Position numbers and translations under genes: made by a program
Notes under the pieces: model-generated
The model's database searches: none
Seen by the model: the letters and a program-made list of their open reading frames with translations, nothing else
Told to the model about the DNA's origin: nothing
Origin: a virus
Direction: 5' to 3' (one strand)
Virus record (IMG/VR): IMGVR_UViG_3300031227_000343
Span: 1-26,853 of that record
DNA: 26,853 bases
Shown: piece after piece, positions 8,504-13,573 of the stretch
How positions within the stretch are numbered: the stretch's first letter is position 1
How the letters are laid out: the number at the start of each line of letters is the position of its first letter

Positions 8504-9087
8504 ATCGGATTTCTCAAATGATCGCTCCTAAAATCTATGACAAGGCCCTGGACAACGCCCGGGCAGCAGTCGAACTGAAGGTTGCCATGGAACGGCCTCA
8601 GCTGTGCAAGCTGCTTTTGAAGTTCGCCCACAAAGCAGTTGAGCGGAAGGCTGTTACAGACCGCAAGACAGTTCTCCGAGAGATCTTCCTCAAGCAATTC
8701 GAGGAGGTCGAGGATGAGTTGGTTGTGGCTCTGCAGCCGATGTTTACCAGCCAGATTCAGAGTATTGCCAGTCGGCTGATTCTGTTGGATGTGTCGATGG
8801 AGAACCATCAGCAGGACAACAAAGCACTTGCCCCTGTTTCCGATCAGGCACAGGATCTCATCGCTCAGGCGTTCGATCCAGCAGAATGGCGAGATGAATT
8901 AGTCAATCGGGCTCTTCCGGTGATGGCGAAGAAGATGCTGGAGGCTGCCCGGGCACAGTTGCGAGTTATGGGATTCGACAATAAATCGATTGTGGTTTGG
9001 CGTGACAAACATCTCGCCGATCGTCACAACCAAATGACTCATGGGAAATATAAGGAGAGTCAGGATGCCCAGAAAAGTAGATTATGA
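8500..9087 (+). CDS. Minor head protein, N-terminal part (split gpF-like partner)
   Basis: A 195-residue helical protein beginning at TTG 8500, which overlaps the portal stop and is preceded by GAGGAAG. An ATG at 8518 is the alternative start. The sequence has a long amphipathic helix pattern (FLKQFEEVEDELVVALQPMFTSQIQSIASRL), then AQAFDPAEWRDELVNRALPVMAKKMLEAAR. These features I associate with the N-terminal arm of SPP1 gp7/Mu gpF-like head morphogenesis proteins; the gpF core itself is in a separate downstream frame. The C-terminus (ADRHNQMTHGKYKESQDAQKSRL) looks like run-off sequence and overlaps a small gene. I infer that one ancestral minor head gene is split here. Confidence 0.6.
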   Translation: MNRISQMIAPKIYDKALDNARAAVELKVAMERPQLCKLLLKFAHKAVERKAVTDRKTVLREIFLKQFEEVEDELVVALQPMFTSQIQSIASRLILLDVSMENHQQDNKALAPVSDQAQDLIAQAFDPAEWRDELVNRALPVMAKKMLEAARAQLRVMGFDNKSIVVWRDKHLADRHNQMTHGKYKESQDAQKSRL

Positions 9088-9265
9088 ACCAACCCCTGAA
9101 GAGATCAGGAAGGCCACGGCCGAGATCAGGCGGGGGTGGAGTGTTTCCAAGAAAGTGTTTCGAAACCAATTGCCAAAAGAAACACCTTACAAGACGCCTG
9201 TCTACAGTGTAACAATGGTTCGTGATTTTCTTGACGACACGCCTGTTTTCACAAGGATCAATTGA
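9065..9265 (+). CDS. Small protein inserted between two halves of the minor head gene
   Basis: The start ATG 9065 follows TAAGGAG (9051-9057) and gives 66 residues. It overlaps the previous frame by 23 bases and the next by one base (TGATG). The sequence is basic and helical at first (PEEIRKATAEIRRGWSVSKKVFRNQ), then extended (TPVYSVTMVRDFLDD). It resembles small DNA-binding or regulatory proteins in composition, but no family is recognised. Its position between two parts of what is normally one protein makes it a candidate insertion. Confidence 0.6.
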   Translation: MPRKVDYEPTPEEIRKATAEIRRGWSVSKKVFRNQLPKETPYKTPVYSVTMVRDFLDDTPVFTRIN

Positions 9266-10935
9266 TGCCGACAACGGCTACAGAATGGTTGAATGACCAT
9301 CCGGGTGATGTTGAAAGCCTTGTTCAACTTTTGGTTGATTCGGGTACAGACATCGAACTGCTGACTGATCTCCCTCCATCGATGCAAAAAGAGATCGCGT
9401 CTCAACTTGCCGACACATTTCAACAGGATTACTGGCTTGATATTCACAACACCACGATGGGCGATGCAACGACGTCTCTGCAGAAAGGCCTGAACGACGG
9501 TTGGTCGATTAGAAAAATAGCTGAATCGATGAGGGACAATTTCATCGATCCAAACGACCCTGAAGGCACGAAAAAGTATGCAAGACGTCGGTCGATAAAC
9601 ATCGCCAGGACTGAAGCCGGCCATGCGTTGAACGGTGCCCGCAAGGCATCCATGAATACACTGATGGAGGAAATGGGCGGGCAGGTGCCGATGAGGCCGT
9701 CTTGGCTGAGTGTGCTCGGTGCAACGACCAGAGATACCCATGCGGCTCTTGACGGGGTACCTGCCGATGAGAATGGGTTGTGGGACTTGGCTGGGTATAT
9801 GGTACCGTGGCCGGGCTACACCAGCTTGCCAGCGGAGCTTCGTTGCAACTGCCAATGCCAGCCTGGGTTTGCGAAGGTTTCACCGATCGGGAAGCTAGTC
9901 GCAATCAGTCGAATGTTCTACAGTGGCCCCCTTGTAGAACTTGTAACGAAGTCGGGCAGCAGGATTTACTTCACCCCAAACCACCCCGTATTGACCTCGG
10001 AGGGTTGGGTCGGAGCAAGCCAAGTGAAGGCAGGAATGCACCTTTTCCAAGATGCTACTGGTGTTTCTCTTGGTGAAGACGAAAAGTACGAACCAATCAG
10101 TATCGAGGATATGTTTCAATCGTGCTGTGCCTCCATGGGTTGTGTTGAAAGTCGAAGACGATTTCCTTTCCAATTCCACGGCGATGCGAAGCATGGGCAA
10201 GGCAAAATCGACACTATACTTGTCGATGTAGAATTGGCGAACCCATCCGTTGCAGAAGGATTCCAAAATGGGAAGGAACTTGACTTCGTGTTTGCTGCAA
10301 GCGAGTTGGGCGTTTCTCAGGCAAGCAGCAGTGTTGCCGGGACTGGCGTTTTCCCATCGGATGAGTTGGGCAGTAGAATTGGTTCGCAGCAAACCATGAC
10401 GTTTAAGGCATCTGTGGATGACAGGTCTGGAGACCCCGTGAGTGTTAGCGATTTCGACTTGGCCTTTTCCGGACAAGTAAGCAGACAAGATCGCAGTTTC
10501 ATTCAACGAGATGCGTTTTTTGCCGGGTTTGCCACGGAGGTAACACCCCGTAGACCGAATGTTGATTCCAAGTCGTTTCAATCGGACAAGGATAGAATGG
10601 GGATCACACCCATAGATTTTGGCGATGGCTGTGGCAGATCTCTGTTCGTTGACATACAACCGGATGAGGTCATTGGGGTCGGGCTCGATCTTGATTTTTC
10701 TGGACATGTTTACGATATCCAAACTGAGTCAGGTGTTTATTGGTCTCAATCTATTATAGCACACAATTGCACGATCAGCATGGAGTTGGGCATGCAACAA
10801 GAGGATGCTCAACGACTTATCAATGAGTATGGTACATTCCGAGAGGAATACGGGTTGGCCAAGGGACTCAGTCCTTGCGGTTGTGAAGTGAAACACCTTC
10901 CCGGCCAACACAATCAACAGGAAGAAGAACAATGA
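9265..10935 (+). CDS. Minor head protein (Mu gpF-like) interrupted by an intein
   Basis: ATG 9265 follows AAGGA (9253-9257) at good spacing; a TTG three bases earlier is also possible. The precursor is 556 residues. N-extein: residues 1-197 with NIARTEAGHALNGARKA (from about 112), then SWLSVLGATTRDTHAALDGV and LPAELRCNCQ. This is the Mu gpF/head morphogenesis signature: an RTE helix, a W...D...H core and a terminal C-x-C. The intein follows (304 residues), then a C-extein of 55 residues starting CTISMELG. The predicted spliced protein is 252 residues with the C-x-C motif restored as NCQCTI. The gpF family sits on the inside of the portal vertex and helps head assembly or DNA ejection. Without splicing the motif would be disrupted, so splicing is presumably needed. 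A second gene is encoded on the opposite strand of the intein segment. Confidence 0.85.
   Translation: MPTTATEWLNDHPGDVESLVQLLVDSGTDIELLTDLPPSMQKEIASQLADTFQQDYWLDIHNTTMGDATTSLQKGLNDGWSIRKIAESMRDNFIDPNDPEGTKKYARRRSINIARTEAGHALNGARKASMNTLMEEMGGQVPMRPSWLSVLGATTRDTHAALDGVPADENGLWDLAGYMVPWPGYTSLPAELRCNCQCQPGFAKVSPIGKLVAISRMFYSGPLVELVTKSGSRIYFTPNHPVLTSEGWVGASQVKAGMHLFQDATGVSLGEDEKYEPISIEDMFQSCCASMGCVESRRRFPFQFHGDAKHGQGKIDTILVDVELANPSVAEGFQNGKELDFVFAASELGVSQASSSVAGTGVFPSDELGSRIGSQQTMTFKASVDDRSGDPVSVSDFDLAFSGQVSRQDRSFIQRDAFFAGFATEVTPRRPNVDSKSFQSDKDRMGITPIDFGDGCGRSLFVDIQPDEVIGVGLDLDFSGHVYDIQTESGVYWSQSIIAHNCTISMELGMQQEDAQRLINEYGTFREEYGLAKGLSPCGCEVKHLPGQHNQQEEEQ
9895..10707 (-). CDS. Antisense Vsr/DUF559-like homing endonuclease with two HTH repeats, nested in the intein
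   Basis: Reading leftward from ATG 10707 (a TTG at 10722 is the alternative) to TAG at 9895, this gives 270 residues, in exact codon-opposite-codon register with the intein. Residues 13-51 (DLIRLYVNEQRSATAIAKIYG, then LVRLKRLGINIR) and 70-108 (ILSAYLSGKGQVEIANTHGV, then IHRCLKRHGLLR) are two mutually similar helix-turn-helix units sharing Y, IA, G, I and LKR-x-G. Residues 140-245 look like a Vsr/DUF559 PD-(D/E)XK-type nuclease: FYIDKYSVDFALPMLRIAVELE with D167 and E178, then H191, LKHILDTDWFVLFVF and RGQYGVVWGE. Such shared patterns would not be expected from a random shadow frame. Related Vsr-like proteins are known as homing endonucleases of phage split inteins. I infer that this one mobilises the intein. 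The His that usually follows the core appears replaced by Ser/Thr, so activity is uncertain. Confidence 0.75.
   Translation of the reverse strand: MSRKIKIEPDPNDLIRLYVNEQRSATAIAKIYGCDPHSILVRLKRLGINIRSTGCYLRGKPGKKRISLNETAILSAYLSGKGQVEIANTHGVSRPVIHRCLKRHGLLRTNSTAQLIRWENASPGNTAACLRNAQLACSKHEVKFLPILESFCNGWVRQFYIDKYSVDFALPMLRIAVELERKSSSTFNTTHGGTARLKHILDTDWFVLFVFTKRNTSSILEKVHSCLHLACSDPTLRGQYGVVWGEVNPAARLRYKFYKGATVEHSTDCD
10753..10761 (-). promoter_or_regulatory. Candidate extended -10 promoter for the antisense endonuclease
   Basis: On the reverse strand this reads TGCTATAAT, an exact TGn-TATAAT extended -10. It lies about 46 bases upstream of ATG 10707, so a transcript would start near 10746 with a leader of about 39 bases. 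The -35 region is poor (ATGCTG or TGCTGA), which extended -10 promoters tolerate. No strong Shine-Dalgarno is seen before the ATG. On the sense strand the same bases encode Ile-Ile-Ala of the intein C-terminal splice block. Confidence 0.4.
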
Positions 10936-11261
10936 GTAAGAACGGTAATATGCGACATCACAGAAAGCTGCTTAAATCCAGTCCAGATGACATCACATTG
11001 TGCCAGGCAGTTCAGGAGAAGTTCCTGGATTTGTGTGGCTCGTGGCTTCGGGTCAAGCAGCAGGAAATTGATATTCCGCAAGACACCCACTCTGATATGT
11101 ACAAGTGGCGGCAGATGGCTGCTCGGCACCAGATGGGTGATTTCCGGCACACCGGAGCTGAGATGCAGGCACTCAAAAGCATGGCTCAGTGGACGGTGGA
11201 TATGAATTGTGATTTGCGGAATCAACCCAGAAAAGCAGTTGAATGGAGGAACGAATTATGA
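10932..11261 (+). CDS. Small phage protein of unknown function
   Basis: A 109-residue protein whose ATG overlaps the minor head stop (ATGA), with AGGAAG upstream. It is helical and basic, with LCQAVQEKFLDLCGSWLRVKQQEIDI, then MYKWRQMAARHQMGDFRHTGAEMQALKSMAQWTVDM. No signal, membrane or catalytic motif is visible and no family is recognised. It is the first of six very small coupled genes between the minor head gene and the serine-tailed gene. Confidence 0.6.
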   Translation: MSKNGNMRHHRKLLKSSPDDITLCQAVQEKFLDLCGSWLRVKQQEIDIPQDTHSDMYKWRQMAARHQMGDFRHTGAEMQALKSMAQWTVDMNCDLRNQPRKAVEWRNEL

Positions 11262-11413
11262 GCGAAGAAGGCGATAGGTTGATGAATGCCCAGCGGCGTC
11301 GCAAGAGAGAAGCCAAAGGACGAAGATTCGACCATCTATGCTCTATTTGCCGACGACTTGAATCCAGAGGGCACGATCCGTTCTGCCCTCGCCGGAAGAA
11401 GGGAATGCCATGA
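11258..11413 (+). CDS. 51-residue cysteine-containing small protein
   Basis: A short frame with GGAGGA just upstream of ATG 11258, overlapping the previous stop by ATGA and ending in a TGA that overlaps the next ATG. The product is very basic (AQRRRKREAKGRRFDHLCSICRRL) and has C-x-x-C followed by H and a later Cys (GHDPFC). This suggests a small zinc-binding module. The double overlap and Shine-Dalgarno site make it a credible gene despite its size. Function is unknown. Confidence 0.6.
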   Translation: MSEEGDRLMNAQRRRKREAKGRRFDHLCSICRRLESRGHDPFCPRRKKGMP

Positions 11414-11643
11414 CAAGTTTATTGTGGTTGCTGCTCGGTCTGATTCTAGGGTTTGTGATTGGGGCGTTGGCACCCAGCCGGGACAACAGTTTCATCATCA
11501 ACATACAGAAAACCTTGAAAAAGGGACAGACGTTCACGTTTTCGATCAGTCGTTTCGATCATGACATGGAAGACGATGATGATGGTGATGATGGTTTCAA
11601 ACCTCCTTTTCTCCCGAAGTCTGAACGGTACGAATCCAATTAG
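11410..11643 (+). CDS. Small membrane-anchored protein with acidic tail
   Basis: 77 residues. The N-terminus has one clear transmembrane segment (SLLWLLLGLILGFVIGAL, residues 3-20), followed by a soluble part with IINIQKTLKKGQTFTFSISRF and a strongly acidic stretch (MEDDDDGDD). It overlaps the previous gene by ATGA. One-pass small membrane proteins in late operons can be holin-, spanin- or ion-related, but nothing specific is visible, so no function is assigned. Confidence 0.6.
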   Translation: MTSLLWLLLGLILGFVIGALAPSRDNSFIINIQKTLKKGQTFTFSISRFDHDMEDDDDGDDGFKPPFLPKSERYESN

Positions 11644-11654
11644 GAGCGACGACG

Positions 11655-11849
11655 ATGTTGCGATACTGGGAAGTTGTTGATGGCAATGGCAAGATCCTCG
11701 CTGCTGGGTTGGGAGATTCCAAGCACCTGCAAGGCCGTCACAACCAACAGTCGTATGGCAGTGGTGGTGAAAGCAAAACAGTTGCCAAGATGCTGGAGAA
11801 GATTGAGAAGTTGCCCGTTGATGAACCATTTTCGGAAGAGGATGAATGA
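11655..11849 (+). CDS. Small phage protein of unknown function
   Basis: 64 residues from ATG 11655, with TAGGAG at 11641-11646. It opens MLRYWEVVDGNGKILAAGLGD, a short beta hairpin pattern, followed by a Gly/Ser/Gln-rich loop and an acidic helix (VAKMLEKIEKLPVDEPFSEEDE). No family is recognised. It ends 1 base before the next start. Confidence 0.55.
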   Translation: MLRYWEVVDGNGKILAAGLGDSKHLQGRHNQQSYGSGGESKTVAKMLEKIEKLPVDEPFSEEDE

Positions 11850-11850
11850 A

Positions 11851-12117
11851 ATGCCCAACATCTTACGCAACAGACCTCCCCAGATAGCCGATGTTCAATG
11901 CAGTCGGCTGACCTTCCAGCCTGGAGACCGTATCATCGTGAGGGTTCGTGTCAATCTGGACAACGATCAACGCCGTAAGTTGCGGAAGAGTGTACAGAAG
12001 TTTGCCGGTTGTGAGGTAGATGTGCTTATTATCAATGAGCTGGAGATTGATGTCGAAGTTGCAAAGGGCATGGCCGGGCATCCCTGCCCGATGTGTGGAA
12101 AGGCGGTTGGTACATGA
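11851..12117 (+). CDS. Small protein with C-terminal CPMC motif
   Basis: I choose ATG 11851 because GAGGA lies 8 bases upstream; ATG 11842 is also in frame but too close to a ribosome site. The product is 88 residues. It contains FQPGDRIIVRVRVNLDNDQRRKLRKSVQKFAG, then DVLIINELEIDVE and HPCPMCGKAVGT at the end. The strand-helix-strand pattern and the terminal C-x-x-C are visible, but the family is unknown. The stop overlaps the next ATG (ATGA). Confidence 0.55.
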   Translation: MPNILRNRPPQIADVQCSRLTFQPGDRIIVRVRVNLDNDQRRKLRKSVQKFAGCEVDVLIINELEIDVEVAKGMAGHPCPMCGKAVGT

Positions 12118-12317
12118 GCGAAAGTTGTTGGAAAGAAGTGCTCAAGGATGACAAGGATCTTGCCCGGTTTCTACGCAGTATGCAGAAGTTCGATAGGTTG
12201 TTCTGCGATTTGATGAGTGACGGAGGTGAGTACACTTTGAGGTTTGAAGTCAAAGGCAGCAAGGGAAAGCTCCTTCATTGTCGAGTTGGAACGGATGAAT
12301 TTGATAGAAATGGATAA
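12114..12317 (+). CDS. Small phage protein of unknown function
   Basis: 67 residues beginning MSESCWKEVLKDDKDLARFLRSMQKFDRLF, then a beta pattern (EYTLRFEVKGSKGKLLHCRVGTDEFD). The start overlaps the previous stop by ATGA, so it is probably translated by coupling. It is the last gene before a 127-base non-coding stretch that carries a promoter-like sequence. Confidence 0.55.
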   Translation: MSESCWKEVLKDDKDLARFLRSMQKFDRLFCDLMSDGGEYTLRFEVKGSKGKLLHCRVGTDEFDRNG

Positions 12318-12324
12318 AGTGGTC

Positions 12325-12352
12325 TTGGGATGTTGGAAAGACACCCTATAAT
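12325..12352 (+). promoter_or_regulatory. Sigma70-like promoter ahead of the capsid block
   Basis: TTGGGA (12325-12330) and TATAAT (12347-12352) are separated by 16 bases. The -10 is a perfect consensus and the -35 matches at four of six. It lies in the only sizeable intergenic space in this part of the window and points at the serine-tailed gene and the capsid genes beyond. Confidence 0.5.
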
Positions 12353-12368
12353 TCAATAGTATTCGGAC

Positions 12369-12400
12369 GTCGAAAGCGACTACGAGGAGCTGTGACGTAG
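12369..12400 (+). promoter_or_regulatory. Short stem-loops in the 5' leader
   Basis: Two adjoining inverted repeats follow the promoter: GTCG/CGAC around AAAG (12369-12380), and CTACG/CGTAG around an 11-base loop (12380-12400). ACGTC at 12367 could pair with GACGT at 12394 instead. A run of nine T (12424-12432) and the Shine-Dalgarno of the next gene follow. The stems are short, so this is only a candidate structured leader. Confidence 0.25.
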
Positions 12401-12444
12401 ATCCTGCCGGATTTATGTTCACAGTTTTTTTTTGGAGAGTAGCA

Positions 12445-13161
12445 ATGAAAAACGTAGTTTTTTGGCTCGGGCCTGCTGTTGGTCTTGCGAGCCGTTCGTT
12501 GATCATCACAAGAATGTATCGGGCGGGTGATGACTCCGCACCGGCTGCATTCTATTCAGGTTCTTTAGGAGCTGCCATCGAATCGGTGACAGTTCCTTTG
12601 ACAGACAACGTAATTTGGCAAGCTGTCCTGATAGACACAAGAGCATCCGGAGAAGTCAGTGAACCAGATGTCTTGAACTTCCACACGGGCTCATTGCAGT
12701 TTCCAGGCCCAGCTTCGGATCATGTTAATCGGCTGCAGATCCTTTCGATGGAGGATTTGTCAAGCTCTTCGAGCACAAGTTCGTCGAGTCAAAGTTCTTC
12801 GAGTTCGTCGAGTCAAAGTTCTTCGAGTGCTTCCAGTGTTTCGAGTGTTTCGAGCACAAGCTCGTCGAGTCAAAGTTCTTCAAGTTCTTCAAGTGCTTCG
12901 AGTGCTTCGAGTGCTAGCTCTTCGAGTGCTTCGAGTGCAAGTTCTTCGAGTGCTTCGAGTGTTTCGAGTTCTTCGAGTTCTTCGAGTATCTCGACAAGCT
13001 CTTCGAGTGAGAGCTCTTCGAGCCAGAGCACTTCGAGTGCTTCCAGTTCGTCCTGGTCAAGTTGGAGTGAAACATCTGACAGCTCTTCGGCGAGTTCCGA
13101 TAGTTCCAGTTCTTTGAGCACTTCGAGTGCTTCGAGTTCGTCCTGGTCCAGTCAGACTTAA
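12445..13161 (+). CDS. Serine-tailed phage structural protein
   Basis: ATG 12445 has GGAGAG just upstream and gives 238 residues. The first 105 form a globular domain (MKNVVFWLGPAVGLASRS, then VPLTDNVIWQAVLIDTRASGEVSEPDVLNFHTGSLQFPGP). The remaining 130 residues are almost pure serine with scattered Gln, Ala, Val, Thr, Trp and Glu. Two further proteins in this window carry similar tails, so the tail appears to be a shared module of virion proteins. No family name is certain. A surface-exposed, flexible or modified tail is inference. Its own promoter and leader suggest strong expression. Confidence 0.65.
   Translation: MKNVVFWLGPAVGLASRSLIITRMYRAGDDSAPAAFYSGSLGAAIESVTVPLTDNVIWQAVLIDTRASGEVSEPDVLNFHTGSLQFPGPASDHVNRLQILSMEDLSSSSSTSSSSQSSSSSSSQSSSSASSVSSVSSTSSSSQSSSSSSSASSASSASSSSASSASSSSASSVSSSSSSSSISTSSSSESSSSQSTSSASSSSWSSWSETSDSSSASSDSSSSLSTSSASSSSWSSQT
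12757..13155 (+). repeat. Degenerate TCGAGT-type repeat encoding the serine tail
   Basis: Low-complexity DNA built from TCGAGT, TTCGAG and related hexamers. It mixes the TCN and AGY serine codon families. Such a tract is prone to length change and creates long shadow frames on both strands (Leu/Glu-rich on the reverse, Arg/Val-rich on the forward) that I do not regard as genes. Confidence 0.85.
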
Positions 13162-13185
13162 CATTGAATGAATCGAACCATACAA

Positions 13186-13240
13186 GCATGGCAGCGATAC
13201 CAGAACCGTCCGAAATACGATGGTCCGGACGCTGCCATGC
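13186..13240 (+). promoter_or_regulatory. Long perfect stem-loop upstream of a capsid-module gene
   Basis: GCATGGCAGCG (13186-13196) and CGCTGCCATGC (13230-13240) are an 11-base perfect inverted repeat. Inside lie GTCCG (13208-13212) and CGGAC (13226-13230), which extend the stem after an internal loop. No T-run follows, so it is not a simple terminator. It ends 24 bases before a strong Shine-Dalgarno (AAGGAGG, 13264-13270). Confidence 0.5.
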
Positions 13241-13278
13241 TCGATGGAATCAAACATACTTTGAAGGAGGAAATTGAA

Positions 13279-13572
13279 ATGCCTCGTGAGTTCACGCTTC
13301 CGCCGAAGCACATGGACAACGTCATCCGTCTGCTCAAAATGGCTTCGCTCGATCATGTGAAGCATTTGAGGACGGCAACTTGGAACAACTTGAAGCGACT
13401 TGGATTGAAGCGAGATATCAGGGTTGCCAGAAAGAAAGTTCCGAAGGGCAGTGACCAATTCGATTTGGGTTCGATCATCACCTGGATGTACAACATTCCG
13501 AAGACCGACAAGAAAGCAATCAAGCAGTTGTTGGTGATCGACGCCACGGCTTGCCGGCGTATGGGAGGTTGA
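13279..13572 (+). CDS. Small basic protein before the protease, unknown function
   Basis: The start at ATG 13279 is chosen because AAGGAGG lies 8 bases upstream. An in-frame ATG at 13168 would add 37 residues but has no ribosome site and would run through a stem-loop. The product is 97 residues, helical and basic (HMDNVIRLLKMASLDHVKHLRTATWNNLKRLGLKRDIRVARKK), ending ATACRRMGG. No family is recognised. The stop is directly coupled to the protease start (TTG 13574). Confidence 0.6.
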   Translation: MPREFTLPPKHMDNVIRLLKMASLDHVKHLRTATWNNLKRLGLKRDIRVARKKVPKGSDQFDLGSIITWMYNIPKTDKKAIKQLLVIDATACRRMGG

Positions 13573-13573
13573 G

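Larger units (their letters stand above)
9856..10767 (+). mobile_element. Intein (Hint domain) in the minor head protein
   Basis: Splice blocks are visible. The N-terminal nucleophile Cys is at codon 9856 (CQPGFAKV, block A). Block B is YFTPNHPVLTSEGWVGAS with the conserved T-x-x-H, followed by QVKAGMHLF. Block F is GHVYDIQTESGVYWSQ, and block G is IIAHN followed by the +1 Cys at 10768. An alternative N-terminal boundary is the preceding Cys at 9850, but the 9856 choice places Val at position 8 as in block A and restores NCQC in the extein. Length is 304 residues with no LAGLIDADG or HNH motifs on the sense strand. The middle contains FQFHGDAKHGQGKIDTI. About 89 percent of the intein codons lie opposite an antisense nuclease-like gene. 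Confidence 0.88.

Noticed and set aside
11286-11564. 92-codon frame
   Set aside because: Overlaps two better supported small genes (11258-11413 and 11410-11643) that have ATGA coupling and a ribosome site.
12870-13121. Leu/Glu-rich antisense frame resembling a coiled coil
   Set aside because: It is the reverse complement of the TCGAGT serine repeat, which automatically yields Leu/Glu codons.
13168-13278. N-terminal extension of the small gene before the protease
   Set aside because: The in-frame ATG has no Shine-Dalgarno and the region forms a stem-loop, whereas ATG 13279 has AAGGAGG at ideal spacing. Not fully excluded.
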